Shown here one piece after another: positions 22,335 through 32,038 of a stretch of 64,000 nucleotides of DNA; the first letter of the stretch is position 1; the number at the start of each line of letters is the position of its first letter. Made by a program: the position numbers and the translations under genes. The notes beneath the pieces are model-generated. The model searched no databases. It was given only the letters and a program-made list of their open reading frames with translations, and had not been told where the DNA came from. Source of the stretch: Pseudomonadota bacterium (lineage in GTDB: Bacteria > Pseudomonadota > Alphaproteobacteria > Micavibrionales > UBA2020); the NCBI GenBank assembly GCA_021849295.1, contig JAJZTA010000008.1, forward strand, positions 41,781 through 105,780, written 5' to 3'.

Positions 22335-24622
22335 ATAAAAAAAAGCACCCTGAAGGGCTGCCTGCAAAAGAGGTCTTATGCGACTTCATTCATGACAGCG
22401 CGACCCCGCTCAGCAAGCGTGACATTGCCCGCGCATTTTCCCTCGAAGGTCAGGATCGCATCGCGCTGAAAGCGCTGCTGCGGGAACTGACAGAAGACGG
22501 CGCGATCGAAAAGACCGCCGGAAAGTCCTACAAGGTACCGGATTCGTTGCCGGAAACGGGGCTGGTCGAGATCGTAGGTCTTGATGCCGACGGCGAGATG
22601 ATCGCCAAACCCCTGCATTGGCACGGAAAGGGCGCACCGCCGAAAATATATGTCGCGGCCCCCTCGCGCACGGAAAACGCGCTGAATGCGGGTGACCAGA
22701 TTCTCGTCAAACTCAAGCGTCTATCGAAAGACGAATACGAAGCCCGCATCCTCAAAACACTTGACGAGGCCGCAGGGAAGATCATCGGTGTTTTCAAGCC
22801 TTACAAAGACGGCGGATACGTCTATCCGACAAATAAAAAGATCAAAGAAGACTATTTCGTTCCGCCCGCCTTCAGCAAGGGGCTTGGCGAGGGCGATCTT
22901 GTCGCAGCCGAGCTCCTGCCGCCAAGCGCGCAGTACCCACGTTCCAAAAAGGCGGTGCGCATCGCCGAACGCATCGGAAAAAAGAACGACCCGCGTCTGA
23001 TCAGCCTCATCGCCATTCACAGCCACGGCATCCCGACGGAATTTTCCGCCGCCGTCCTGAAAGAGGCGGAAGGGATGGCGGAACCGGCGCTTGAAGGCGG
23101 ACGTGAAGACCTGCGCGCCGTGCCGCTCGTCACAATCGACGGCGCGGACGCCCGCGACTATGACGATGCGGTTTTCGCCGAGCCGGATATCCACCCCAAA
23201 AACGAGGGCGGCTGGCATCTGATCGTCGCCATCGCCGACGTATCCTTTTATGTGCGCCCTCAGGCGGATCTTGACAAAGAGGCCTTCAAACGCGGCAACT
23301 CCACCTATTTCGCCGACCGCGTCGTGCCGATGCTACCGGAGCGCCTGTCGAACGACCTTTGCTCTCTGATGCCGCACGTCAACCGCGCCTGTCTCGCCTG
23401 CCATCTCTGGATTGACAAGGACGGACATCTGATCGCGCATAAATTCGTGCGCGGGCTGATGCGCTCCGCAGAGCGCCTGACCTACGAAGAAGTCGAGAAC
23501 GCCCACAAGGGCTACCCGGATGACAAAACCGGACCGCTGCTCGAAACCGTTATCAAGCCGCTTTATAAGGCCTATGGCATCCTGAAACGCGCGCGCGAAG
23601 TGCGCGGCGCACTGGAAATTGATCTGCCGGAGCGCAAGGCGCTCATCGACGGCAAAGGCATCGTCACCGCTATCGTCCCCCGCCAGCGTCTCGAAAGCCA
23701 TCAGTTGATCGAGGAGTTTATGGTCCTCGCCAACGTCGCGGCGGCCGAAGCTCTGGAGAAAAAAGACGCGCCGTGCATCTACCGCGTCCACGCCAGCCCG
23801 TCCTTCGACCGGTTGGAGAATACGCGGGAATTTCTGAAGGAAATGGGCTACAGCCTGCCGAAAGCGGAGCATCTCAAGCCGAAAAACATCAACCATATCC
23901 TGCAGATTTCGTCGGACAAGCCGGACAAGGAATTGATCCACACCCTCCTGCTGCGCACGCAAAGTCAGGCGGTTTACAGCCCTGACAATATCGGCCACTT
24001 CGGGCTCGCGCTCGAGAAATACGCGCATTTCACCTCGCCGATCCGCCGCTATGCCGACCTGATCGTCCACCGCGCGCTGGTACGGACATACGGCCTTGGT
24101 GCAGGCATGCTTGAGGATTTCGAGCAGGAAACACTCTCTGAAATCGCAGAGCACATCTCACAAACCGAACGCCGATCCATGCTGGCGGAGCGCGACGTCA
24201 TGGACCGCTTCACAGCGCAATACCTCAGCGTCAATATCGGCCGCGACTTCAAGGGACGCGTCAGCGGCGTCACCCACTTTGGTCTTTTCGTGACACTCGA
24301 TGAATCGGGCGCAGACGGCCTTGTGCCCATGCGCAGCCTGCCACGCGACTATTATATCCACGACGAAAAACGCCACGCACTGGTCGGCAAAGATAATGGT
24401 TACAGCTACCGCCTCGCCCAACCCGTTGTCGTCCGGCTGGTGGAGGCCGACCCCTTGCGCGGCAGCACGGTCTTTGAAATGCTTGAAGCTTCAAGCGGAG
24501 TACTCGACAAACGCAAGCGCTCCAGACGTGAAAAGGGCCGCCCGCGGCAAAGCGGAAAAAAGCGTCCCGATGGCGGAAAGAATAAAAGCCGCAAAAACGG
24601 CCCTCAAAGAAAAAGGCGCTAA
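22331..24622 (+). CDS. rnr: Ribonuclease R
   Basis: This 763-residue 3'-5' exoribonuclease degrades structured RNA. An N-terminal winged-helix region and cold-shock domains are followed by the RNB catalytic domain with TIDGADARDYDDAVF, which carries the metal-binding aspartates. An S1 domain (GRDFKGRVSGVTHFGLFVTL) and a Lys/Arg-rich tail close the protein. No in-frame ATG exists near the 5' end. The TTG at 22331, which overlaps the topA stop in TTGA, is the only plausible start and indicates translational coupling to topA. Confidence 0.94.
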   Translation: MNKKKHPEGLPAKEVLCDFIHDSATPLSKRDIARAFSLEGQDRIALKALLRELTEDGAIEKTAGKSYKVPDSLPETGLVEIVGLDADGEMIAKPLHWHGKGAPPKIYVAAPSRTENALNAGDQILVKLKRLSKDEYEARILKTLDEAAGKIIGVFKPYKDGGYVYPTNKKIKEDYFVPPAFSKGLGEGDLVAAELLPPSAQYPRSKKAVRIAERIGKKNDPRLISLIAIHSHGIPTEFSAAVLKEAEGMAEPALEGGREDLRAVPLVTIDGADARDYDDAVFAEPDIHPKNEGGWHLIVAIADVSFYVRPQADLDKEAFKRGNSTYFADRVVPMLPERLSNDLCSLMPHVNRACLACHLWIDKDGHLIAHKFVRGLMRSAERLTYEEVENAHKGYPDDKTGPLLETVIKPLYKAYGILKRAREVRGALEIDLPERKALIDGKGIVTAIVPRQRLESHQLIEEFMVLANVAAAEALEKKDAPCIYRVHASPSFDRLENTREFLKEMGYSLPKAEHLKPKNINHILQISSDKPDKELIHTLLLRTQSQAVYSPDNIGHFGLALEKYAHFTSPIRRYADLIVHRALVRTYGLGAGMLEDFEQETLSEIAEHISQTERRSMLAERDVMDRFTAQYLSVNIGRDFKGRVSGVTHFGLFVTLDESGADGLVPMRSLPRDYYIHDEKRHALVGKDNGYSYRLAQPVVVRLVEADPLRGSTVFEMLEASSGVLDKRKRSRREKGRPRQSGKKRPDGGKNKSRKNGPQRKRR

Positions 24623-24637
24623 AGCCCGAAGTGAGAA

Positions 24638-24672
24638 AATTCCGGGAACCGGACAAACCGGCTCCCGGAATT
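24638..24672. terminator. Hairpin between convergent rnr and tpsA
   Basis: AATTCCGGGA at 24638-24647 pairs with TCCCGGAATT at 24663-24672, with an inner CCGG/CCGG pair and an ACAAA loop. It stands in the 53-base gap between convergent genes, so it could end transcription from either side. The flanking T runs are weak. Confidence 0.6.
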
Positions 24673-24675
24673 CAA

Positions 24676-27600
24676 TCATTTCACATTTTCATTGTTAGAG
24701 CAGTTTTCTCTCCCTTCAAGGAAGTCGGTAGCGCAGGCGAACTCATTGTAATTCACCTGAGCATGCGCCGCGTTTCCGCCTGCGGCCGGCGTGATATTCG
24801 CCAAGTCTGCAGGATTATCGTTGCCGCCTGCGGCCGGCGTGATATTCGCCATATTTTCCGCAAGGGAGACGCCACTGCCGCCGGAGCCGCCGATGCTCAG
24901 GATAATATCCCCGGCCTGCGTCGGCCTAGGTTCAAACGGCGGATCATAGTTGATGGTTCTGTCCGCAACGGAAATGATCGGACGCTGCAGCGGACCAATC
25001 TGAAGGTTCGCGCCATATATTTCCGAAACAAAGTTCTGTGTCTGCGCAGGATAAATCGTCAACGTGCCCGGAATGTAGCTGATTGTGTAATTCGCATCAA
25101 CCGCACCGGAAGCCGTCAGCGTATCCTTATAGGTACCCGCATGCGACGTGAACGGTGTTCCGGATGTCACGGTCGGCTGCGTCGTCAGGTTCGCCGCCGT
25201 TTCGCCTTTCACAAAACCGCTATAGCTGACACCCAGCGTCGGCGCGGAGCCGCCATACATCATATGCTCATCATCAGCCGTAATCGTCAGCGCCGCCTGA
25301 TCGACGGTCAGCGTGCCCGGCTTGTAGGTGATGTCATAGTTGCTGTCGGTCAGGCCGGATGCCGTGATGCCGTACGTGCCGTGGTTGACCGCGCCCTGGC
25401 TCGTGCCGCCATAAGCAAGCGTGCCACCGAGAACCGAGGCGCCCTCTCCGGTTACGAAGCCATTGTAGCTCACGCCCTTCCCGCCAGAATAAGCGAGGCC
25501 GTCGTAAGTCTTGTTGTCGTTGTTAGCCGTGATCGTCAGCGCGCGCGGCGTCACCTTGTAGCTGCCCGTCGCGCCGCCGAACGTGTAGTTCAGCGCGTCG
25601 GCGCCCGTAATCGCCCCGCTCACCGTCTCGCCGTACGTCCCGGCGTCCAGGTTCTTGCTCGTGCTGTATTTCGCGCCCGTCAGAGACACCGTCCCGGACG
25701 CGTTCACCACGTCGCCCGTCACGATGTTCCCGAACGTCCCGACCGTCCCGAGCGTCACCGTGTCGCCGTACACCGACGTCCCGTCGGAGATCGACGCCGT
25801 CAGCGCGCGCGGCGCGACGTTCAGAGTGCCATCGACATAAGTAATGCTGTAGTTGCTATCGACTGCGCCAGTTGCCGTCAGCGTGTAGCTATTGGCGTCA
25901 AGGTGCTTGCTCGTGCTGTAGTCGCTTGCCGTGGTCGTCGGCGCAACCGTTGGTGGCGTTGTGAGGCTGGAAGCGGTTTCGCCATTAACGAAGCCCTTAT
26001 AGCTGGCTGTAAAGGTCGGCAGAGTATCGCCATACGTCATGGATTGATTGTCTGCCGTAATGACCAGCTTGGCAGGATCAATTGTCAGTTGGCCGTTCAC
26101 GTATGTGAAGTGGTAATTGCCGAAACCGAGGCTACCGATTGCGTCGCTGATAGAAATGGCGTAGGGTGAAGAACCCACGCCAGCCGTAGCGGCCGAACCC
26201 TTGCTTGTCAGCGTCGCGCCCGTCACGCTATCGCCCTGCACCAGCCCCGTGACCTTAAACTCGGAAGGGCTGCCGTCAAAATTGAACGTCTGGCCGTATG
26301 TCTTCGTCTGGTCAAGAGCGGTGATTGTCAGATCCGTCACCGGAACAGGGTCGCTGACGCCGCACGTTGTACCGCCGGCGGCGATACAGTTGTTGTTGCT
26401 CTCCCTGATTGCCGGGCTGCTGATAGTCACCGTGCCGGCGTTTGAAGACGTGTAGAATTTATTGTTATTCCCGAAGCTGCTGGCCAATTGCATTGGCGTG
26501 CCTTGCCAGAAACTGTTCCCGTAGTTTTGGGTGATATCGATGCCGCCGGTCCCCGTCCCGCCAGATGTATTTAGCTTGACATTCTGCATCGTAAGAATGC
26601 CATCGGTACCGGTATCATCGCTATTATGATCGCCGCAATCATGCGCTTCCGTATTGGCTTTATAGTAAGTCGTAAAATTCGCCGCGCCGCCGACCGTACC
26701 AATCAAGGTACTCTCAACATTAACACTGCCGCCGATAAGCGAGAAAGCTCCGCCACGGGTATAGATCGTGGCATTGCTCACGCTGATAGTATTACCCGAC
26801 TCGAATGTTACATAGCCGCCATAAGTCCGGATATAATGGTTCGCGAGCGAAATCGTGCCGGTGCCCGCAGTCAGATCTTCCCAATCCGAACCGGCCGTTC
26901 CGGCTTTCGCCGTCAGGCCAACGCCCGCATACCCCATGTTCACATCGGCATTAAAGGTAATTTTGTTATCCGCCTGGATGGTGACGTTGGTCTTGGCGTT
27001 GTTAATGTCCGAAACATTGATATCCGTTCCCGTCGCGCCGGACTTTTCAATGGTGACGCTGTTCGGATCGAGCAGCCAGTCGCCTGCCGTGCCTTTCGGC
27101 GCCAGCGTATCGACGCTCGAGCCGCTGACATAGAGATTCACCGGAGAAGACGTTTCAACCTTGCCGCCGTTGCCGCCATTTTGTCCGCCCGTGGCAAGAG
27201 CCGTGCCGTGGAACGCAGTACCGTTATCGGACCAGACGACGATGTTGCCTCCGTTGCCGTTATCTATCGCGCTGGCATTCAGAACAGCGCCTGACGCCAC
27301 ATTGACGGTCGCGGCATGGGCCAGCGTGCCGCTACCTTGCGCGTCACCGCCGACTTTGATGTCTCCTCCGCCGTTCGCGCCGGAAACGTCCAGCTTGCCC
27401 GAATCCGTTACGTTCGCGCCAGCGCCCGTCAGGATAATTTGACCGTTATGGTTGACGAGAGACTGCGCCTGAACGACGCCGGTGTTGTTAATGACCGAAT
27501 TGACGACATCGTTCGCCGCGGCCGCTGTCATCAGCACTTTCCCGCCGGACGCGATGATGGAACCCGCGTTTTCCGCCGTCAGCGTGCGCGCTGCACCATT

Positions 27601-28311
27601 GCTGCCAACGCCAAGGCTGAGCAGTCCGTCGCCATAGAGGTCGACGCCGAACGTGTCGGCGGCGCCGAATTGAATCTTGGAAAGATTGCCTTGAATGACG
27701 CCGTCGTTGCTGACGGTCGGCGCGACCAGCGCCGCGAGGCCTTCGCCCTCAACCGTGATTGTGCCTTGGTTGACGACGGAAGCGCGCGCGCTGCCGGCGA
27801 TGTTGAAATCAAGCTTGCCGTTGCCGCTCATGAAGGCATCGTTGGCGATATCGGCCGACGTCGCGATGAAACCGGCCGTATCGACGTTGCCGCTTGGCCC
27901 GATCAGCACGCCGTTCGGGTTGATAATCAGAACGTGGCCGTTGGCGAGGAGGTTGCCGTTGATGGTGCTGATCTGCTGGCTGTTGACGACGCGGTTCAGC
28001 GCGACGGCAGACGTGCTCGGTTGGTAAAAATGGGTTGTTTCGCCCTTGGCGATATTGAAGGAGTTCCAGTTGATCACGGTGTTCTGGCTGGACTGGTTGA
28101 TCTGCAGCTCAGTCGGCGTGGTGGTGATCGTCGCCGTGCCGCCGACAATCGTGCCGCCCGTCGGGTTCGCCAATGCCGCTTTGGGAACGCCCGTCGTCAA
28201 AGACGCCAAGCCCGCTACAAAAAGAAGGCGGGTGCAAATGTTAAAGACCTGTTTCCCTTTTTTCTGGAAGCTCCAGCGGAATTCTTCTTTTTTTATGAGG
28301 GGGTTAGTCAT
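24676..28311 (-). CDS. Two-partner secretion exoprotein (TpsA) with MBG repeats
   Basis: This 1211-residue adhesin-like exoprotein has an extended signal peptide (about residues 1-48, ending AALA). The TPS secretion domain of the haemagglutinin type follows, with NPNGVLIG at 131-138. After a beta-helix-like region come five MBG/YDG-type repeats of about 80 residues, each opening with a pattern like LTITADDEHMMYGG or LVITADNQSMTYGD. Near the C-terminus NITPAAGGN is repeated. The ending has two cysteines in FACATDFLEGRENC, as in some TpsA proteins that stay anchored. The partner pore gene lies 129 bases upstream. Confidence 0.88.
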   Translation of the reverse strand: MTNPLIKKEEFRWSFQKKGKQVFNICTRLLFVAGLASLTTGVPKAALANPTGGTIVGGTATITTTPTELQINQSSQNTVINWNSFNIAKGETTHFYQPSTSAVALNRVVNSQQISTINGNLLANGHVLIINPNGVLIGPSGNVDTAGFIATSADIANDAFMSGNGKLDFNIAGSARASVVNQGTITVEGEGLAALVAPTVSNDGVIQGNLSKIQFGAADTFGVDLYGDGLLSLGVGSNGAARTLTAENAGSIIASGGKVLMTAAAANDVVNSVINNTGVVQAQSLVNHNGQIILTGAGANVTDSGKLDVSGANGGGDIKVGGDAQGSGTLAHAATVNVASGAVLNASAIDNGNGGNIVVWSDNGTAFHGTALATGGQNGGNGGKVETSSPVNLYVSGSSVDTLAPKGTAGDWLLDPNSVTIEKSGATGTDINVSDINNAKTNVTIQADNKITFNADVNMGYAGVGLTAKAGTAGSDWEDLTAGTGTISLANHYIRTYGGYVTFESGNTISVSNATIYTRGGAFSLIGGSVNVESTLIGTVGGAANFTTYYKANTEAHDCGDHNSDDTGTDGILTMQNVKLNTSGGTGTGGIDITQNYGNSFWQGTPMQLASSFGNNNKFYTSSNAGTVTISSPAIRESNNNCIAAGGTTCGVSDPVPVTDLTITALDQTKTYGQTFNFDGSPSEFKVTGLVQGDSVTGATLTSKGSAATAGVGSSPYAISISDAIGSLGFGNYHFTYVNGQLTIDPAKLVITADNQSMTYGDTLPTFTASYKGFVNGETASSLTTPPTVAPTTTASDYSTSKHLDANSYTLTATGAVDSNYSITYVDGTLNVAPRALTASISDGTSVYGDTVTLGTVGTFGNIVTGDVVNASGTVSLTGAKYSTSKNLDAGTYGETVSGAITGADALNYTFGGATGSYKVTPRALTITANNDNKTYDGLAYSGGKGVSYNGFVTGEGASVLGGTLAYGGTSQGAVNHGTYGITASGLTDSNYDITYKPGTLTVDQAALTITADDEHMMYGGSAPTLGVSYSGFVKGETAANLTTQPTVTSGTPFTSHAGTYKDTLTASGAVDANYTISYIPGTLTIYPAQTQNFVSEIYGANLQIGPLQRPIISVADRTINYDPPFEPRPTQAGDIILSIGGSGGSGVSLAENMANITPAAGGNDNPADLANITPAAGGNAAHAQVNYNEFACATDFLEGRENCSNNENVK
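24776..24851. repeat. 28-base direct repeat within tpsA
   Basis: An identical 28-base unit occurs at 24776-24803 and 24824-24851, 48 bases apart. On the minus strand it encodes the repeated NITPAAGGN segment near the C-terminus of the adhesin. The 48-base period keeps the frame, so gain or loss of a unit would change the length by 16 residues. Confidence 0.8.
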
Positions 28312-28440
28312 GGCGATCTACTCCTGAACGAGTTATTTTTTTATTAACATAAGCGGAGGATATTCATATCATACGGTATGGTACAAAGGAAGTGCTATTT
28401 GCAGTTATGGATAGCATTTTTATTACCATATCATTCATTA

Positions 28441-30150
28441 CTAGAACCTCTTTAAGAGACTGAAAAACAATCGGGAATTTCGATTGCCCTGAGACTGAAC
28501 CTGCTTGCTTATCGGTTTGTCCAGCTCTACATAGCCGGAGAATTCGTGCACCAGATTGAACCTGAAGCCGACTCCGGCCGAGGTTAGCGAATCCTGCCGC
28601 GTTTCACCGACCACAGGCTGGTAATTTCTCACCTTGCCGTAGTCTATGAAGGTATAGGCCTGATAGGATTTCAGGTATTTATTGTTTTGCGTAAACCCGC
28701 CATAGCGGAGTTCCGCCGTCCCCGCATAACCGTTATCGCCGCTGATCTCGCCCGTATCATACGCGCGTCCGTAGGGCGGGCCGCCAACTGTGAACTCTTC
28801 GGAGGCCAGCAGGGGATGATCCGCCAGCTGCCCTGTGCCCGATACCATCAGCGACCACAGGTCCGGCAGCTTCTGTATACGCGTCGCCGTGATGTCACCT
28901 TTCAGAAATTCTTCATGTCCGTTGGTGCGCGAACGGCCGGCACCGTCGGGTGTGGCACCCAGAATGCGCAGGCCCTGCGTCAGCGTAAAGTCAACCTGAT
29001 TGACACCGGCGAGCGCATCGGTCATGTCGAAATGCGTCCCGACGCGCGCGGTGCGTACATGGTCGTTCGCCGTTTGCGCGCCAGCCACATCGGTCTTCGA
29101 GTCAAGATAGTTGAACCCGGCAATCAGGTTCCAGTTGTACTGGCGGCTGCGGATGACGGGATAATCGCCTTCCACATCATACATCTGGCTGGTGCCGAGA
29201 ATATTGTCGGACGATACGTTTCCGCCCGGTTGTGCATGCGTAAACGCCGCTCTGAATTTTACTTTGGCGCCCTCGTCGCCGATCTGTTCTTCATGAGTGA
29301 TGTCGCCGAAACGCAGCTCTTTCGTATCGGTGGAAAGAATGCCGCGGAACGTCGTGCGGTCATGCAGGCCGAAGACGTCGTTGAAAGCAGCAACTGCCGT
29401 TCCCCTGTAAGGGCCGAGATATCTGGAGCCGCGATTGTCGAAGCTGAGGGACCCTTCGGCCTGTTTTTCCTCGACATCGATGATCAGGTCGGCACCGCCG
29501 GCCACCGCTGCGGGTCTAATAATGCTCTTCGCCGAAATGCCGGGCAGATCGTTGATGAGCAACAGGTAACGTTCTATATCGTGCGTATTGGCCGGACCAT
29601 GTTTATCAATCTGGTCGGCGAACCTCCGGATCAACTTGTTTTTATCCTTGTAATGCCCCGTCAATATAACTTTGACGATGCGGCCTTCAACAGCTTGCAG
29701 GTGCACGACGCCGTTGACAACTTTTTGCGGCGGGAGAATGGCGCGGGAAAAAATATAGCCGTCTTCGCGGTACTTCTTCGTGACGCGCGCGGCTATGGTG
29801 TTGAGATCGGCCAGAGAGACCTTCTTGCCCACCATATCCCGCCACATATCGTACAGGGGAAAGGGAGAATAGACGTTCGGTTGATCAAGAATGACTTTCT
29901 TCAGCACGAAAACCTTCACCGTGCTGAGTTGATTCGGACCCTCTTGTGACGGCGCGGGAATGGTAATGACAGCTTCATGACGGGATGCAGGACCGTTTTG
30001 TTCGGTCAGACTGCGCATGACAATACCCGGCTCGGTCGACGAAGGTGGGACAATGGCGTGGGCGGTAGCTGAAAAAGAAAGAAGCGCGACAGCCATAAGC
30101 GCGACAGCCACAAAGGCCGTCAGCCTCTTACGGCGTATAAAATCAGACAT
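28441..30150 (-). CDS. Two-partner secretion outer-membrane pore (TpsB, ShlB/FhaC type)
   Basis: This 569-residue Omp85-superfamily transporter exports the TpsA protein across the outer membrane. After a signal peptide (ending ATAHA, about residue 32) come two POTRA domains, with LNTIAARVTKKYREDGYIFSRAILPPQ in the first. A 16-strand barrel follows from about residue 220. The loop motif GRAYDTGEISGD near residue 460 corresponds to the conserved L6 (VRGY-type) region of the family. The protein ends in Phe (LLKRF), the usual barrel signature. It is upstream of tpsA on the same strand. Confidence 0.9.
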   Translation of the reverse strand: MSDFIRRKRLTAFVAVALMAVALLSFSATAHAIVPPSSTEPGIVMRSLTEQNGPASRHEAVITIPAPSQEGPNQLSTVKVFVLKKVILDQPNVYSPFPLYDMWRDMVGKKVSLADLNTIAARVTKKYREDGYIFSRAILPPQKVVNGVVHLQAVEGRIVKVILTGHYKDKNKLIRRFADQIDKHGPANTHDIERYLLLINDLPGISAKSIIRPAAVAGGADLIIDVEEKQAEGSLSFDNRGSRYLGPYRGTAVAAFNDVFGLHDRTTFRGILSTDTKELRFGDITHEEQIGDEGAKVKFRAAFTHAQPGGNVSSDNILGTSQMYDVEGDYPVIRSRQYNWNLIAGFNYLDSKTDVAGAQTANDHVRTARVGTHFDMTDALAGVNQVDFTLTQGLRILGATPDGAGRSRTNGHEEFLKGDITATRIQKLPDLWSLMVSGTGQLADHPLLASEEFTVGGPPYGRAYDTGEISGDNGYAGTAELRYGGFTQNNKYLKSYQAYTFIDYGKVRNYQPVVGETRQDSLTSAGVGFRFNLVHEFSGYVELDKPISKQVQSQGNRNSRLFFSLLKRF

Positions 30151-30277
30151 ATTTTGTGCCCATCCCTATCAAAGAAGTTTCAGAGTGCAGGCACAAACTA
30201 CATATTTTTAAGAGATTTGCAACTATTTATTGTTATGACTATATATATAACTACATAAAATATTTACACTAAATGAT

Positions 30278-30305
30278 AAAAACAGCCGCGCAGTAATTGC
30301 TGCGC
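30278..30305 (-). terminator. Possible terminator of the 58-residue ORF
   Basis: On the minus strand GCGCAG pairs with CTGCGC (30288-30293 with 30300-30305), followed by GGCTG and five T. It lies 50 bases past the stop of the small minus-strand ORF at 30356-30532. The stem is short. The rest of the gap from 30151 to 30355 is AT-rich and shows no gene. Confidence 0.4.
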
Positions 30306-30355
30306 ACTATATCAAATGTATGACTGTTTCTTATTTATTCTGAAAAATAATAAGC

Positions 30356-30532
30356 TCAATCCGTAGCCAGGCTGCAGCACATGACTTCCTTGGCCAGAAG
30401 CTCTCTGGACGGAGAGGAACGCAGCAAGGCCAGTTTTGCGCGCTTCTGATAGAAAAAAACCGGACGTTTTTTATTTTCCACATAACGAATATCGTCAATT
30501 CTGTCCAAAGAATGTTTTACGCAAGCATGCAT
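30356..30532 (-). CDS. Small basic ORF with strong ribosome binding site
   Basis: The ORF encodes 58 residues beginning MHACVKHSLDRIDDIRYVEN. The support is AGGGAGGA 8-9 bases before the ATG at 30532. The same frame is open further upstream to 30628, but the ribosome site favours the short form. The protein is basic, has three cysteines, and has no signal or membrane segment. I know no family. A possible terminator follows at 30278-30305. It could also be a chance frame. Confidence 0.4.
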   Translation of the reverse strand: MHACVKHSLDRIDDIRYVENKKRPVFFYQKRAKLALLRSSPSRELLAKEVMCCSLATD

Positions 30533-30708
30533 GGCCTTATCCTCCCTTTCACCCGAAAGAGTATATCCGGAAAAGATTAAGAGACTATGAACCCCCCTCT
30601 TCGCATCCTGCCGGGGAATATGTTCCACGAACAGACATTCCGCCGCTTGCCTCCCATGCGGAACACACTATAGACTGAACTATTGTCACTTTTTAGGGGA
30701 AACACGCA

Positions 30709-31281
30709 GTGAAAGACTTCCGTGCGCGGCTATTTGATTCGGCCCTGAAAACCAGCCTTGTCTTGTCCGTCATACTCCTTGGCCTGAGTGCCTGCGCGAA
30801 CCACATGCCCCTGCCCGGCGGAACGGAAGATACCAATACAGCCTGCTTCACGTCTCTAGACGATATGCAGGCGCGCCTCCTCGCCATGACGCCGGGCATG
30901 ACGGAAGATCAGGTTCTCGCCAAACTCTGCCGCAAAAAAGACAGTCTGACCCGCCTCACCCGCGAACAGATCCGCATCGCCCTGCTGGGAAGCCCCAACG
31001 AATCCTTTCCCGGCATGACAGCAAATGAAGACGCGCAACTGATTCAGGACCTGGACGGCTACACGCTGTCCTACAAAAGCATCAGCCGCGACCACGGCTT
31101 CGTCAATCCCATCAGGATCAGAACCAACGAAACGGGTTTTAACTACACTGTCATCATCGTCTTCAAAGACGGAAAACTGTTCACGCCGCCGCTCCTGTCA
31201 GGTGGCCCGGTCGACAGCACGACAAGCGGAACGGTGTTCGACTTTATCACGCCCGGCACGGTCGTAGATAAACTGCCTTGA
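30709..31281 (+). CDS. Predicted lipoprotein, unrecognised
   Basis: This 190-residue protein has an N-terminal membrane-targeting sequence ending in the lipobox LSAC at residues 26-29, so it should be lipid-anchored. The mature part contains LAMTPGMTEDQVLAKLC, a segment like those in small SmpA/BamE-type lipoproteins, and an LLGSPNESFPGMTANEDAQL region. A BamE-like fold is a weak inference only. The start is GTG at 30709 with GGGG upstream. A GC-rich hairpin follows directly after the stop. Confidence 0.7.
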   Translation: MKDFRARLFDSALKTSLVLSVILLGLSACANHMPLPGGTEDTNTACFTSLDDMQARLLAMTPGMTEDQVLAKLCRKKDSLTRLTREQIRIALLGSPNESFPGMTANEDAQLIQDLDGYTLSYKSISRDHGFVNPIRIRTNETGFNYTVIIVFKDGKLFTPPLLSGGPVDSTTSGTVFDFITPGTVVDKLP

Positions 31282-31287
31282 ACGGCG

Positions 31288-31319
31288 ACGCCGCCGCCCC
31301 TGTGCGGGGACGGCGGCGT
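31288..31319. terminator. GC-rich hairpin after the lipoprotein gene
   Basis: ACGCCGCCGCCCC at 31288-31300 pairs with GGGG-A-CGGCGGCGT at 31306-31319, with one bulged A and a 5-base loop. No T run follows directly. A second hairpin, ATAAGCTG/CAGCTTAT at 31327-31351, stands just beyond and covers the stop of the convergent gene. Together they probably separate the two transcripts. Confidence 0.55.
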
Positions 31320-31347
31320 TGGCTGCATAAGCTGCGATAAAATCAGC

Positions 31348-31833
31348 TTATTTGTTCAGATGACTAAACCAGTTCTGCTCCTGCTTGACGCTATGATGAT
31401 GCATCATCATGTGGTGCATCATTTTCATCTCCGCATGGAAAAAATTCCGCATCAGCTCTTTACGTTCTTTGGGTTCCAGCCGCGCGGCAATAGAGGCAAA
31501 AACGGCCGCATGACGGCGCATCATCGCGCTGTGCATGGACGCCATCTCGTCCATCAGACCAAGAAAACGTTTTTTGTTGAAGGTCCGCGCACCCATCACT
31601 TCTTTCAATTTCATGTGCAGCGCATTCATTCTTTTGAAGTCGACGCGATCTTCCATGAAAGTCCGCGACAAAGTTTTGCTGCAAAGCCGCGCCTCCTTGC
31701 CCTTGCAGATATGCGATACGCACTTTTCAAGATGCTGGCCGCCGTCCCTGTCCATCATATGGGCGGACGCAAGCCCGGGCACTGCCGTAAAAGCGACGAT
31801 CGTCAAAACGGCAAACCATTTTTTAGTCTTCAT
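31348..31833 (-). CDS. Met/His-rich periplasmic protein, Spy/CpxP-like
   Basis: This 161-residue exported helical protein has a signal peptide ending LASA. The mature form begins HMMDRDGGQHLEKC. The body is helical with LNALHMK-type segments and MASMHSAMMRRHAAVFASIAARLEPKERKEL, similar in pattern to Spy/CpxP/LTXXQ periplasmic chaperones and to heavy-metal-sensing relatives. The C-terminus is strikingly rich in Met and His (MKMMHHMMMHHHSV), which suggests Cu or Ni binding. AAGGAG precedes the ATG. It converges with the lipoprotein gene. The family assignment is by pattern only. Confidence 0.65.
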   Translation of the reverse strand: MKTKKWFAVLTIVAFTAVPGLASAHMMDRDGGQHLEKCVSHICKGKEARLCSKTLSRTFMEDRVDFKRMNALHMKLKEVMGARTFNKKRFLGLMDEMASMHSAMMRRHAAVFASIAARLEPKERKELMRNFFHAEMKMMHHMMMHHHSVKQEQNWFSHLNK

Positions 31834-32038
31834 AGTTCTCTCTCCTTCTGTGTTGTAGAAATCAGATCAATTCTTCTGGCAGAGCGATGCTAGCAAAAAA
31901 ACCCTACAAAATTCTTACATGAAAAATGGCAAATGTCGGTATTATGTCTTCTAAAACAAGGTTTTCATCGCTGATAAACATGCGGGAAACAATGTGCTAG
32001 ACTTTCCAGGCGGGTGACACAAAAAAGATCAGGGAAAT

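Noticed and set aside
27316..28347. 343-codon open frame opposite tpsA
   Set aside because: It is antisense to the TPS domain, whose NPNG motif and signal peptide are clear. No domain is visible in the antisense frame.
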